This document shows, one piece after another, positions 45,955 to 55,274 of a DNA stretch of 64,000 nucleotides. The first letter of the stretch is position 1. The number at the start of each line of letters is the position of its first letter. Below the pieces are notes generated by a model, which searched no databases, was not told the DNA's origin, and saw nothing but the letters and a program-made list of their open reading frames with translations. Source of the DNA: Roseiarcus sp963776665 (lineage in GTDB: Bacteria > Pseudomonadota > Alphaproteobacteria > Rhizobiales > Beijerinckiaceae); contig CAVZNQ010000008.1 in the NCBI GenBank assembly GCA_963776665.1, forward strand, positions 108,704-172,703. Direction: 5' to 3'. Both the position numbers and the translations under genes were made by a program.

Positions 45955-47094
45955 CTACTTGTTTTCCTTGCTCTGGCCCATGATTTCCTGCGCGGTGAAA
46001 TTGATGTTGCAGGTGGGGAAGGAATTGCCGACGAAGAAGTTGTCCGACTGAGCGGCGTAGTAGTTGTCGCCGTCCTTGAAGTTCGGATCTTCGGCGGTCG
46101 CCAGCGGCAGCTTGACCGATTGCGGCACCACCTGCCCCTGGAGGGCGGCGAGCGCAACCTTGATCGCGACTGCGACCTGCGCCGGTCCGGTGCCGCCGGA
46201 CGAGCACTTCAGGCCCTGATCGGCGAGCTTGGCGCAGAATTTGCGGAAGCCGTTTTCAGTCTCGCCGCCGAACGGGACCATGGGATGCTTGGCGTCCAGC
46301 ATCGCCTGCACAACGCCGGTGTCGCCGCCCTGCGCGGTGATGCCGTCGAAATGCTTCTGCACCGCGATGGCGTCCGCGCTCACTTTCTGAGCCGTCGGAT
46401 CGTCCCACTTGCCATAAACCTCGACGACATCCCACTTCTTCCCGGTAGCGTCGAGCGCCTCGTGAATGCCGTCGTGACGGTCGCGATCGACCGACGTGCC
46501 GGAGACGCCGCGCACTTCTAGAACCTTGCCGCCATTGGGGATGTGGCTCGCAAGCCATTTGCCCCAGTAGACGCCGAGGCCCTTCTGATCGACGTCCACG
46601 TTGATGGCGTCTTCGGTGTCGAGGATGTTGTCGAACGCCACCAGGATCACGCCTGCGTCGTTGGCGCGCTTGATGACCGGCTTGAACGCCGCCGGATTCT
46701 GGGCGTTGACGACGATCGCGTCGAAGCCGGAGTCGATGAAGTTGTTGATCGCGGCGATCTGCGCCGCAACGTCCTCGCCGGTCGAGACGACCTTGAACTC
46801 CTTGAGCTGCTTGGCGATGTCGGGCTGCGCCGCGAACGCCTTCGCGGTCTGAATCATCTGGATGCGCCAGGTGTTGGCGATATATCCGTTCGCGAGCGCG
46901 ATGCGGAAGGGGCCCTTCTTGGCCGGCCACTTGAAGAACTTGGTCTTGTCGGTCCACGGCACGAAGCACTGCGGCTCCGACGCCGGGCCGGCCACGACCT
47001 CGGGACCGGCGGCGTATGCGGGCGCCGCGAAGGCGCACGCGGCGGCGATCATGCCGCACGCAGCGGCAACGGCGGCAATGCGATTGTAGTTCAT
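45955..47094 (-). CDS. sugar ABC transporter periplasmic binding protein (LacI-fold type)
   Basis: 379 residues from ATG 47094 behind GAGGGAGGACGACCC. Signal peptide (AAVAAACGMIAAACAFAAPAYAA), then a periplasmic-binding-protein fold: FRIALANGYIANTWRIQMIQ, INNFIDSGFDAIVVNAQNP, GVILVAFDN, and the ribose-type VRGVSGTSVDRDRHDGIHEA. It is the first gene of the importer operon. An unidentified sugar, cyclitol or similar is the likely ligand; the class also contains inositol- and rhizopine-binding proteins, but nothing in the sequence fixes the substrate. Confidence 0.93.
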   Translation of the reverse strand: MNYNRIAAVAAACGMIAAACAFAAPAYAAGPEVVAGPASEPQCFVPWTDKTKFFKWPAKKGPFRIALANGYIANTWRIQMIQTAKAFAAQPDIAKQLKEFKVVSTGEDVAAQIAAINNFIDSGFDAIVVNAQNPAAFKPVIKRANDAGVILVAFDNILDTEDAINVDVDQKGLGVYWGKWLASHIPNGGKVLEVRGVSGTSVDRDRHDGIHEALDATGKKWDVVEVYGKWDDPTAQKVSADAIAVQKHFDGITAQGGDTGVVQAMLDAKHPMVPFGGETENGFRKFCAKLADQGLKCSSGGTGPAQVAVAIKVALAALQGQVVPQSVKLPLATAEDPNFKDGDNYYAAQSDNFFVGNSFPTCNINFTAQEIMGQSKENK

Positions 47095-47424
47095 GGGTCG
47101 TCCTCCCTCAGTGTTTTGGGATCGGCGCGCGCGGCCTGCTAGAGCGTGGCCGCCGTCGAGCGCAGATCTCGTCGTTGGCGTATTCGTCAACTACGCCGCG
47201 TCGCCGGCCTCGCGGCCGGAGACGTTCGATCGGCGGTATGCTGACATGCCAGTATAGCCGACTGCGTCCTCACTACACAAGTCCGTGATCGAACCGCCTG
47301 GGGGGCGCAAGGACGCCCGCTCGGCGTCCCCGCGCGCCTCCCGTTCTGGAAACTTTCTCGACTGATCTCACGACGCATTCGGCGGCGACCCTCACCGGGC
47401 CGGGCGCCGGAGGTGAAACGCCAC

Positions 47425-47461
47425 AAAAAAGGCCCGCTCGGGGTCGTCCCGGGCGGGCCTT
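47425..47461 (-). terminator. Rho-independent terminator of rpsA
   Basis: On the minus strand AAGGCCCGC pairs with GCGGGCCTT (9-bp stem, loop ~15 nt with an inner GGG/CCC pair), followed directly by a run of six T. It lies about 25 bp after the rpsA stop. Confidence 0.9.
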
Positions 47462-47486
47462 GCTGATTGCCTGAGGGGTCGGCGCC

Positions 47487-49214
47487 CTACTTTGCCTTGT
47501 CGCGGGCTTTCAGGGCCGCGCCGAGAATGTCGCCGAGCGAAGCGCCCGAGTCGGCCGAGCCGTATTGGGCGATTGCCTCCTTCTCCTCGGCGACCTCGAG
47601 CGCCTTGATGGAGACGGCGATCTTGCGCGCGCGACGGTCGAACTGGGTGATGCGGGCGTCGACCTTCTCGCCGACCGAGAAGCGCTCGGGGCGCTGATCG
47701 CCGCGGTCGCGCGCCAGCTCGTTGCGCTTGATGAAGGCGGTGAGGTCGGTGCCGGCGATCTTGACCTCGATGCCGCCGTCCTTCACCTCGACCACTTCGC
47801 AGGTCACGACCGAGCCCTTGCGCAAGTCGCCCTCGGCTCCCTCCTCGCCGGTCTTCTTGGCCGAGAACGGGTCGTTCGCCAGCTGCTTGACCCCGATGGC
47901 GATGCGCTCCTTCTCGACATCGACGTCGAGGACTTTGGCTTTGACCGTGTCGCCCTTCTTGTAGTCCTCGATCGCCTGCTCGCCCGGACGCGTCCAGTCG
48001 AGATCGCTGAGATGGACCATTCCGTCGACGTCGCCGTCGAGGCCGATGAAGAGGCCGAACTCGGTCTTGTTCTTCACCTCGCCCTCGACGGTCGAGCCGA
48101 CCGGATGCCTCTCGGCGAAAGCTTCCCACGGGTTCTGCAGCGTCTGCTTCAGGCCGAGTGAGATGCGGCGCTTGGCGGCGTCGACTTCGAGCACCTGGAC
48201 CTCGACCTCCTGGCTCGTGGACACGATCTTGCCGGGGTGCACGTTCTTCTTGGTCCACGACATTTCGGAGACGTGGATGAGGCCCTCGATGCCGGGCTCG
48301 AGTTCGACGAACGCGCCGTAGTCAGCGATGTTGGTCACGCGGCCCTTGAGCTTCTGGCCGACGCTGTAGCGGGTCTCGATGTTCGACCACGGGTCTTCCT
48401 GCAACTGCTTCATGCCAAGCGAGATGCGGTGGGTCTCGTGGTTGATCTTGATGATGCGCACCTTGACCTGCTGGCCGATGGTCAGGACTTCGCTCGGATG
48501 GTTGACGCGCCGCCAGGCGATGTCGGTGACGTGCAGGAGGCCGTCGATGCCGCCGAGGTCGACGAACGCGCCATAGTCGGTGAGGTTCTTGACCGTGCCG
48601 TCGATGACCTGCCCCTCGGCGAGGTTGGCGACGATCTCGTGGCGCTGCTCGGCCCGGCTCTCCTCGAGCACGGTGCGGCGGGAGACGACGATGTTGCCGC
48701 GGCGCCGGTCCATTTTCAGGATCTGGAACGGCTGGGTGATGTTCATCAGCGGCCCGACATCGCGCACCGGACGGATGTCGACCTGGCTGCGCGGCAGGAA
48801 GGCGACCGCCCCGTCGAGGTCGACGGTGAAGCCGCCCTTGACCTGGTTGAAGATGACCCCTTCGACCTTTTCGTTCTTCTCGAACGCCTGTTCGAGCTTG
48901 ACCCAGCTCTCCTCGCGCCGCGCCTTGTCACGCGAGATGACCGCTTCGCCGAGCGCATTCTCGATCCGCTCGAGATAGACCTCGACTTCGTCGCCGAGTC
49001 CCGGCGCGGGATCGCGGCCGTGATTGGTGAATTCCTTGAGCGCGACGCGCCCTTCAGTCTTGAGGCCGACGTCGATGACGGCCATGTCCTTTTCGATCGC
49101 GACGACCTTGCCCTTGACGACTGTTCCCTCGAACGCCTCGTCAGCGCCGTATGTCTCGTTGAGAAGCGCGGTGAAATCGTCGCGCGTCGGCGCGAGGGAT
49201 TGCGTGGAAGCCAT
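47487..49214 (-). CDS. rpsA: 30S ribosomal protein S1
   Basis: 575 residues with six S1 (OB-fold) repeats, for example GTVVKGKVVAIEKDMAVIDVG, GTVKNLTDYGAFVDLGGIDG, GRVTNIADYGAFVELEPGIEG and GEVKNKTEFGLFIGLDGDVDG. It binds mRNA leaders for translation initiation. A good AGGAG precedes the ATG by about 5 nt, and a strong terminator follows. cmk, its usual upstream neighbour, is not adjacent here. Confidence 0.97.
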   Translation of the reverse strand: MASTQSLAPTRDDFTALLNETYGADEAFEGTVVKGKVVAIEKDMAVIDVGLKTEGRVALKEFTNHGRDPAPGLGDEVEVYLERIENALGEAVISRDKARREESWVKLEQAFEKNEKVEGVIFNQVKGGFTVDLDGAVAFLPRSQVDIRPVRDVGPLMNITQPFQILKMDRRRGNIVVSRRTVLEESRAEQRHEIVANLAEGQVIDGTVKNLTDYGAFVDLGGIDGLLHVTDIAWRRVNHPSEVLTIGQQVKVRIIKINHETHRISLGMKQLQEDPWSNIETRYSVGQKLKGRVTNIADYGAFVELEPGIEGLIHVSEMSWTKKNVHPGKIVSTSQEVEVQVLEVDAAKRRISLGLKQTLQNPWEAFAERHPVGSTVEGEVKNKTEFGLFIGLDGDVDGMVHLSDLDWTRPGEQAIEDYKKGDTVKAKVLDVDVEKERIAIGVKQLANDPFSAKKTGEEGAEGDLRKGSVVTCEVVEVKDGGIEVKIAGTDLTAFIKRNELARDRGDQRPERFSVGEKVDARITQFDRRARKIAVSIKALEVAEEKEAIAQYGSADSGASLGDILGAALKARDKAK

Positions 49215-49495
49215 TGGTTCTCCTAAGGGGCCCGATTTGACACGGGCGGCGCCGGCGTTGGGTTCGAGTTGACGTTCGGACGTCCGTTCGCCGGAAAGGC
49301 GCCGCGATTCGCGACCCCCTCACACCGCTTCAAAAGCGGGCCGGCGCATAAAGGCCGGCAATCGAACATCCAGGGTTTTCGCCCCTTCGGGAAACCCTCA
49401 GGCGCGAGCGGGTTCCGCTAGCAGAAAGGAACCGACGGAGCAAGGTCGATATCGGCATTGCCGCGCGAATTTGTAAGGGCCTCTGGCGGCGGCGC

Positions 49496-49690
49496 CCGAT
49501 GATCGAAATCCCGGTCCTGGTGATGAAGTGGGAGGATGACGAGATCTGTCCGTTCCCGTCCAGCGGCGCCCGATCGGTCAAGCTTCCGAAGCGCGGGACC
49601 CTCAAAGCCTACCCCGGTTTCCCGCACGGCATGCCGACAACCCACGCCGCGGTGATCAATGCGGACTTGCTGGCGTTCACCAAGGTTGAG
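49496..49690 (+). pseudogene. C-terminal remnant of a haloperoxidase-like alpha/beta hydrolase
   Basis: About 65 codons read IEIPVLVMKWEDDEICPFP, LPKRGTLKAYPGFPHGMPTT and HAAVINADLLAFTK, which match the last strands and catalytic Asp/His region of non-heme haloperoxidase-like esterases (usual form PVLVMHGDDDQIVP and GFPHGMPTTHADVIN). Nothing upstream encodes the first ~200 residues, and the frame simply runs into unrelated sequence after 49690. It is a gene remnant. Confidence 0.8.
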
Positions 49691-49767
49691 CGCGGGCTCG
49701 GCGCGTATGGGGCGAAGGCGACCCCGGCAAGGCGCATTGCAGCGAAAGCTCGCGAGGCGCCCTCCCC

Positions 49768-50148
49768 TCACCTTCCCGCGTCGATGCGCTCGAGTTCAGG
49801 CGTTTCCTCGTCCTGAAATCGAATGAGGCCGCTGTTGACCTGGCGCAGATCGTCAAGAAATACCGAGATGCTGATGTCTTCGTCTTCGTGGCCCGGCTCC
49901 ATCGGTCGAAATCTGCCATGGAAGAAAGCGTATTCGGCGCCCTTGATCAGATGGGGGACGACGCCTTCCAGCCTGAAGGCCAGCCTTTCGTCAAGTTTAT
50001 TGGAAGATAGAAACCCGAATACCAGGATTTGTCTGATCTTGTAGACTTTCCCCTCCCTTAGGTACTCATCGACAAAACGATTTCTCAGTCCGTCGATTGG
50101 CTGTGCATTGACGCAGACGATCTTCTGACCGACATACCAGTCGCGCAT
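49768..50148 (-). CDS. hypothetical cytosolic protein
   Basis: About 126 residues from ATG 50148, with GGCGGGGA 6 nt before it; the frame is open to 50250. The N-terminus MRDWYVGQKIVCVNAQPIDG and then EYLREGKVYKIRQILVFG look like a small beta-barrel fold that recurs in alphaproteobacterial island genes. The C-terminus is acidic (GHEDEDISISVF, DEETPELERID). Lower G+C than the flanking genes suggests transfer. Function unknown. Confidence 0.6.
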   Translation of the reverse strand: MRDWYVGQKIVCVNAQPIDGLRNRFVDEYLREGKVYKIRQILVFGFLSSNKLDERLAFRLEGVVPHLIKGAEYAFFHGRFRPMEPGHEDEDISISVFLDDLRQVNSGLIRFQDEETPELERIDAGR

Positions 50149-50655
50149 TTTCATTCCCCGCCAGTAGAATGATTTAACACCGCCGATAAAGTTGTATCGT
50201 TTCCCATCTTTGCATAAAGGCGGGCATGAACCTAAGCGGTTATTGTCCACTTACAAGTTAACGCCTGCTCTCGGTTTCATTAAGTTTGGGCAATCTTCTT
50301 GTTCTCTTCCCGCTTTGGCAAATTCTTCGTCTCGGGCTGTATGGAGAATTTTGGCGGCCCATCCGCCATTCGTAAGCCCTTGCCGACCAGCCGATCGGTA
50401 CGCGCTCACAGACCGGGTCGCCCGGACCAAAGATCGGGAGCCGCCGAAGACCTGGTGGGTGGTCTTTGCGCGCGTTGTTGTGTTGGCCTATGCCAAACCG
50501 CATCATAGTCGCGCGGTTCCAATACTAGGATTTGAGTCTGCAGACAGTCTTGGAGACGCCAAGCTAACGCAAGCAATTGAAAGCAATCTCATTTGCATGG
50601 ACTTGTGCGGGCTTGCGTTTGCTTGAACCGGGCGGGCGGGCCCGAAGCCTTCCGC
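50149..50655. other. intergenic stretch without recognised gene
   Basis: About 500 bp, moderately A+T-rich. Short frames on both strands show no domain or good ribosome binding site. It lies between the hypothetical gene's start and the 3' end of the OpgD-like gene. Confidence 0.5.
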
Positions 50656-52242
50656 TCATGCCCGCCAGGGAAAGGTCCAAGTCTCGGTCAGCGCCTTGGC
50701 GCCTGCGCGCAGGAAGACGCGCAGGTCGGTGCTCTGGCCCGGCTCGACGGCCACGTCGACGCCGGCGCGGAAACCGCGGATATGAGTATTCGGCGTGAGG
50801 AACGTGCGCAGGATCCGGCCGGCGGACGCGGTCGCGATCGTCTCGACCATCGACGGGTCGCTCATGTAATACGACAGGTCGCCGCCGGAGAAGTCGATGA
50901 GGAAGCGCGTCGCGCCAGGCGAGGGCGGCGGATCGGGCGCGCCGAGGGCGCGCGGCGCGACGCGAAACGTCCCGACGGTGCGGCCGGCTGGCGTGAGGCT
51001 CTGATCCATCGCGAGCGACGTGATGCGATAGCCGTAGGCGAGCGACTTGCCCGCGTCGAGCCCGTCCTTGGGCGCCCACGAGACGACGATGTTGTCGTTG
51101 CTTTCGTCGCTGGTCGGCAACTCGACGAGTTCCACCCTGCCCTCTCCCCAGCCTTCGTGCGGCTCGATCCAGTAGCTCGGCCGCAGTTCGTAGGCGAGAT
51201 CGAGATCCTCGTAGTCGCTGAAGTTGCGGTCGCGCTGCAGGAGACCGTACCCGCGCGGGTTGGAGTCGAGAAAGGCCGAAACGCTCGGCGCGGCCGGGTT
51301 GCTGAGCGGCCGCCAGATCCACTCGCCTGCGCCGGTGTGCATCAGCAGGCCGTCGGAATCATGCAGTTCGCCGCGGAAGTCGTCGTTGAAGCGCCGATCG
51401 GCCTTGCCGACGAAATACATCGAGGAGAGCGGCGCAAGGCCGAGCGCCGGCGTCGCCTTGCGCGCAAACAGGGAGACGTTCGCATCGATCACGCTTTCCT
51501 GGCCCGGAGTGAGGTCGAAGCGGAAGGCGCCGGTCATCGATTCGCTGTCGAGCATCGCATAGATGACCACGTGCTCGGCCGCCGCGTTCGGCGTCTCGAT
51601 CCAGAATTCGCGAAAGAACGGGAACTGCTCCTTGAGAGCCGGATTGGCGTTGATCGCCAGAGCCCGCGCCGACAAGCCATAGCGCTGGCCTCGGCCGAGA
51701 AAGCGGAAATAGCTCGCGCCGAGAAACGCGATCACCTCGTCCCAGACGTGCGGGGCGTTGATCGGAAAACGCAGTCGAAAGCCGGCGAAACCGAGATTGA
51801 TCGGCAGCGTGTTGTCGACCTTGGTCCGGCCGTAGTCGAAGAGATTGGTGGCGTAGGGGATCGGCGCCGGGATGCCGTCGCGGAGCACGTTGACGACCAC
51901 CGGGCGCTTGTAGAGATGCCCGAGATGAAAAAGCTCCAGGCGGAAGTTGGCCCCCTCCTGGCCGAGCAGCGGCTTATCGGTCTTGAAGCGGATGTCGCGC
52001 CAGGCGTCGAAATCGAGATTCGCAAGGCCGTCCGGCAGAGGGGGAATCGAGCCGTCGAAGGGCGTGGCGGCGAGGTCGCGCGCCCGCTTGACGACATCCG
52101 GGAAGCCGAACGGCGCCGGGGCTCCAGCCGCGGGCTGCGGGGGGTCCGCCTGGGCGGCCGCAGGCGCGATAGCGCGCGCGCCCGACGCGGCCGCGAGGCT
52201 GGCGAGCAGCGCCCGGCGGGACAGTTCATGCATGAGCGTCAT
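50656..52242 (-). CDS. opgD: glucan biosynthesis protein, OpgD-like (MdoG family)
   Basis: 528 residues. A twin-arginine-type leader (SRRALLASLAAASGARAIAP) points to Tat export, the hallmark of OpgD rather than OpgG. The body shows FGFPDVVKRARDLAATPFDG, LDFDAWRDIRFK, INLGFAGFRLRFPIN, ASYFRFLGRGQRYGLSARAL, GEWIWRPLSNP and FSDYEDLDLAYELRPSYWIE, all conserved in MdoG/OpgG proteins. It acts in the periplasm on osmoregulated beta-glucans. The glycosyltransferase OpgH is not in this window. A porin-like gene lies 60 bp upstream on the same strand. Confidence 0.93.
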   Translation of the reverse strand: MTLMHELSRRALLASLAAASGARAIAPAAAQADPPQPAAGAPAPFGFPDVVKRARDLAATPFDGSIPPLPDGLANLDFDAWRDIRFKTDKPLLGQEGANFRLELFHLGHLYKRPVVVNVLRDGIPAPIPYATNLFDYGRTKVDNTLPINLGFAGFRLRFPINAPHVWDEVIAFLGASYFRFLGRGQRYGLSARALAINANPALKEQFPFFREFWIETPNAAAEHVVIYAMLDSESMTGAFRFDLTPGQESVIDANVSLFARKATPALGLAPLSSMYFVGKADRRFNDDFRGELHDSDGLLMHTGAGEWIWRPLSNPAAPSVSAFLDSNPRGYGLLQRDRNFSDYEDLDLAYELRPSYWIEPHEGWGEGRVELVELPTSDESNDNIVVSWAPKDGLDAGKSLAYGYRITSLAMDQSLTPAGRTVGTFRVAPRALGAPDPPPSPGATRFLIDFSGGDLSYYMSDPSMVETIATASAGRILRTFLTPNTHIRGFRAGVDVAVEPGQSTDLRVFLRAGAKALTETWTFPWRA

Positions 52243-52302
52243 TCAGGTTGGGCGGTTCGCCGTTTTCGAACCCTGCGACAGGCCGGCGCGCGCCAAGCGC
52301 CG

Positions 52303-52914
52303 TTACGGCCACGGCGCAAATGGGCCGCTGCCGGCGTTGGTATGCACGATCGCCTCGACCCCCATGCTGAAATTCGAGGTGATGCGATAGTTGACGCCGA
52401 CGCCGAAGGTCCCGACCGCCTGCACCGCGCCCGGGCCGGAGAAGACGCTGTTGATTGCATCGCTGGCGTTGAACGCGCCGCCGCTGAACCGGGTCGTGCG
52501 CACGAAATCCACCCCGGTGATGACGTAGGGCGTCACCTGGCCGAAATTATACCCCATTATCGCCGAGCCGCCGGCGAAAGCGCCTCCCGTGAATTGAGAG
52601 AATCCGGGGCTCGACTGGAGATACGGCATATAGCCCGTCGAGGCCTGCACCCCGAGCATGATCCCGTTGTCGAACACATGCTCGTAGGTGAGATCGGTTT
52701 CGCCGCCGACCCCGCCCTTGACCCCTTTTCCGCCCCAGACCGAAATGCCCGCGCCAACGGAAAGTCCTGCCCAAGGATCGGGCGCGGCGTCGGCTGCGCC
52801 AGGGCCAAGCGCCGGATAGGTCGAAGGGCCGCTGGGCAGATCGGCCGCAGCGGCCGGCCCGATCGGGAGGCAAGCCGCAGCCGCGGCCGAAAGACAAGCG
52901 AAAACGAGGCGCAT
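52303..52914 (-). CDS. Omp25/31-like outer-membrane beta-barrel protein
   Basis: 203 residues from ATG 52914. A signal peptide (LVFACLSAAAAACLPIGPAAA) ends before ADLPSGPS, the typical mature start of rhizobial Omp31/Omp25-like proteins. Alternating strands follow: VGGETDLTYEHVFDNGIMLG, GSAIMGYNFGQVTPYVITG, FGVGVNYRITSNFSMGVEAI. The protein ends PFAPWP rather than in the usual aromatic residue of an assembly signal, so the tail is atypical. Confidence 0.82.
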   Translation of the reverse strand: MRLVFACLSAAAAACLPIGPAAAADLPSGPSTYPALGPGAADAAPDPWAGLSVGAGISVWGGKGVKGGVGGETDLTYEHVFDNGIMLGVQASTGYMPYLQSSPGFSQFTGGAFAGGSAIMGYNFGQVTPYVITGVDFVRTTRFSGGAFNASDAINSVFSGPGAVQAVGTFGVGVNYRITSNFSMGVEAIVHTNAGSGPFAPWP

Positions 52915-53111
52915 GAGTCCACTTTCTACCACAAGTCCGCGCGCCATGCATTGGGGTTTCGACTGCGGCAGATTGATGGCCGGCTGGCCATCCGCTCGGG
53001 CTCCGCCGGAGGGCTTCCCGCGACCCTGTGGGACTGCTATGCGCCGGCGCTGGACAAGGCGCCGCGCGACCCCCTATAAGCCGCGTCCGCTGCGTCTCGA
53101 CGGCGTCAGCC

Positions 53112-53187
53112 GCCCAGGTAGCTCAGTTGGTAGAGCATGCGACTGAAAATCGCAGTGTCGGTGGTTCGATTCCGCCCCTGGGCACCA
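53112..53187 (+). tRNA. tRNA-Phe (GAA)
   Basis: 76 nt including CCA. The acceptor stem GCCCAGG pairs with CCTGGGC, the D-loop contains AGCTCAGTTGGTAGAGC, the anticodon arm reads CGACTGAAAATCG with GAA, and the T-arm is GGTTCGATTCC. It is immediately followed by A+T-rich DNA with decayed genes, the usual picture at a tRNA used as an integration site. A small AATCTT-CTCA-AAGATT hairpin just downstream could terminate transcription. Confidence 0.97.
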
Positions 53188-53378
53188 ATCTTCTCAAAGA
53201 TTTATGACCATAACCTCTTGCTATTGATTAGCGGCGTGGGCGGCTAGGACAACGTGTAGGACAACATCGGGGAAATTTCGTCGAGCGCGGCAAAAGCGTC
53301 GCGCCCGTCCCCGTCGAGTGCGCGCACTATGAGAGGCGTGGCGCGTGGGCCGCGCTCGCGATAGGTGGCGTCGCAGCA

Positions 53379-53574
53379 TGATCTCGATCTCAATCACGGC
53401 GAAGGCCTACGAGGCGATCTATCAGAGTTGGATAACCCGGCGCCGTCTCCGGCTTCCGACGGCCTCATCCGGATCTAGTTAGATCGGGCGATTGTCGGTC
53501 GCCTTGGCAGGCTCAGGGATCCCGGCGAGAGCTACAGCGACGTGATCTTGCGGCTGGCGAAGGCCACGTCATAG
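53379..53574 (+). pseudogene. remnant of a small RHH/antitoxin-like protein
   Basis: From ATG 53379 one frame reads MISISITAKAYEAIYQSW and then loses sense. A second frame reads LDRAIVGRLGRLRDPGESYS followed by DVILRLAKATS and a stop at 53572-53574. Together they match a small alphaproteobacterial protein type that begins with ISITA and ends GPGESYSDVILRLA; the position of a usual Trp before LDRA is a TAG here. At least one indel and one nonsense change make it dead. An antitoxin-like identity is inference. Confidence 0.6.
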
Positions 53575-53665
53575 AACGCCCTTGCAGTGAAACCCGACCA
53601 CGGTCACAATTGCGACGCTGCAAGTCCCTCCACAATCTGGAGGCTCTGCATTGCCATTGAAGCAA

Positions 53666-53896
53666 ATGCTGAATGACAACCGAACCTTCGATCCGAAGGC
53701 GGTTGAACTCCTCTTAGAGGCGTTCGATGAGATCGTTGCCAATCTTGATTTGCGGACCGCTGCCGATCGGGAGAAGGCCGCAAAAATCGTCATGAGGCTT
53801 GCCCACAGCCTGACGGAACTCGACGCGGCAAAGATCCGTGGTGAAGCTGTCCGCTTGATGCGAAAGGAAGGGGCCGGGCGCAGGCGCCCATTCTGA
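53666..53896 (+). CDS. small hypothetical protein (FDEI-type helical)
   Basis: 76 residues from ATG 53666 (a TTG at 53651 is possible). The sequence NRTFDPKAVELLLEAFDEIV, ADREKAAKIVMRLAHSLTE matches the pattern of a small helical protein common in rhizobia (aromatic-Pro-AFDxA...A..I..LA). It probably folds as a helical bundle. Function unknown. It lies just inside the tRNA-Phe island. Confidence 0.6.
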   Translation: MLNDNRTFDPKAVELLLEAFDEIVANLDLRTAADREKAAKIVMRLAHSLTELDAAKIRGEAVRLMRKEGAGRRRPF

Positions 53897-54405
53897 AGAC
53901 TACGAACGCTTCACCATCTCGCGGCGGGGCAGGCGAGACCGACGGCGATGTCATCATTCGTCTGGCAGCAGAAAGGGACGGTAGCGAGGAATAGTCGCCT
54001 CGAACCGCGCCTTGCAACGGTCGTAGATGCTCGCGGAATTTGTCCCCTTCGAACAGTTGGTGAGCGCGGCAAGCAGATCGGTGAGCTTCGCGTCCCGGCG
54101 CTAGTTTTGATAGCGTCCCTGCCGGTCCTCGGCGCGCCGAGCCTCTTTGCAGTCACCTTGTCTCCTTGCAGTCACCTTTTCGTGGTTGGATGTCCTGCGG
54201 CGCAATTTCGTGTGGCAACAGAACGCGCCCGCGCCGCAGCCAACAAAAAGGAACGGCGAGTAACCTCGCGCCGCCGTCGCGCCCCAGTCTCTGATTGGCC
54301 GCCGGAATCTCTGTTCAAGCTTGTCGCACGAAAAATTATGTGACATTTTGTTAGGAACCGACAAGCGTATAAAATAGTCGGTTTGATTTTTTGGAGGCCA
54401 AGGCC
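53897..54405. other. island stretch without recognised gene
   Basis: About 510 bp. Short frames exist on both strands, for example one ending DVIIRLAAERDGSEE near 53995, which could be a worn C-terminus, but none can be assigned. TTTTTTGGAGG near 54390-54399 provides the ribosome binding site of the next gene. Confidence 0.5.
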
Positions 54406-55011
54406 ATGGCAAATGTTCAAACGACCCATCAACTCTCCCGAGTCACGGCTTCGCAAGTTAGCGAGTTGTTCGCGAGCAAATCTGATATCCTGCATAAAAA
54501 AATTGATGCAACACGGGATGCGTATTTTGGATTTATCTTCCCGATTACAGGGGTAGACTTTAGGAGCGTTTCTGAAATATTCGGCCTGCAACCTGAAACT
54601 GCACAAACCCTGGCTAAGGAGGGGACAACGTTTTCGTCGTTTGTTCAGGCAAACGGTCGAAAAGGTCTTACGAACCATATTTACGGAGCATCCCTACTTG
54701 CCCTTCGGGGCAAAAGTTTAGATACTGGGCTCAGCTCCGTTAACGATAAATCTGTGGAGGGATTGGTAAAAGATAATTTGCACATTGTTCTCGATATCGC
54801 CGAAGTTCGGGCGACTTGGTTTGGGCGGATCTATTTTCCGTCCGCCGCCTTCGCAAACGCCATTGGGGTGTTTGGCGGCAAAGTGAGTCCTGACGCAATA
54901 TTTAAGTTGGCGCAGGCGCACAGTTTCGGGGCGGTCGCCGGAGAGAGAAAGACTGTAAGAGGCGACTTCGGTATTGCGGTATGGCTCATGTTGCTTGGCT
55001 ACGCTCCATAA
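54406..55011 (+). CDS. hypothetical protein of foreign character
   Basis: 201 residues from ATG 54406 with GGAGG 8 nt upstream. Base composition is clearly more A+T-rich than the chromosome. The sequence shows LSRVTASQVSELFASKSDIL, DATRDAYFGFIFPITGVDFR, LQPETAQTLAKEG and a Gly/Phe-rich middle; the C-terminus is hydrophobic (FGIAVWLMLLGYAP). No domain is recognised. It is likely an acquired gene. Confidence 0.6.
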   Translation: MANVQTTHQLSRVTASQVSELFASKSDILHKKIDATRDAYFGFIFPITGVDFRSVSEIFGLQPETAQTLAKEGTTFSSFVQANGRKGLTNHIYGASLLALRGKSLDTGLSSVNDKSVEGLVKDNLHIVLDIAEVRATWFGRIYFPSAAFANAIGVFGGKVSPDAIFKLAQAHSFGAVAGERKTVRGDFGIAVWLMLLGYAP

Positions 55012-55146
55012 TTGGCGCGAAACGAGTCCCAATCACGCCCTGACGAGAAGCGACTCGGCAAGTTCTAGGGCCGTCTGCGGTTCACCCTCCGCTAGGGCTT
55101 TTTTGCCCTCCCATTCCTACAATCTGTTACGGTCAACTCGCTTTAG

Positions 55147-55274
55147 TCCTTCTAACGGACTACCCCCACCTGCGCATTGCTCGGCGGCCCGAGGCTGGGA
55201 ATGGACTCTCCACACGTCGAGCTTCGCTTGGCCCTGTAGTTGGGCGCGACCATAGGATAGTCCGACGGTAGCTT
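55147..55274 (-). pseudogene. mucR C-terminal fragment
   Basis: In a minus-strand frame different from the overlapping secreted-protein ORF, the codons from 55274 read KLPSDYPMVAPNYRAKRS, the hallmark C-terminal block of MucR/Ros regulators (the full gene at 59038-59595 has NLPSDYPMVAPKYSAERA). The similarity stops on both sides, so this is a ~55-bp mucR scrap (55220-55274); the rest of the frame runs to a stop near 55147. It overlaps the 3' end of the secreted-protein ORF. Confidence 0.78.

Noticed and set aside
53948..54343. 131-codon plus-strand frame in the island
   Set aside because: Sequence is low in recognisable features and overlaps equal-length frames on the other strand; coding cannot be supported.
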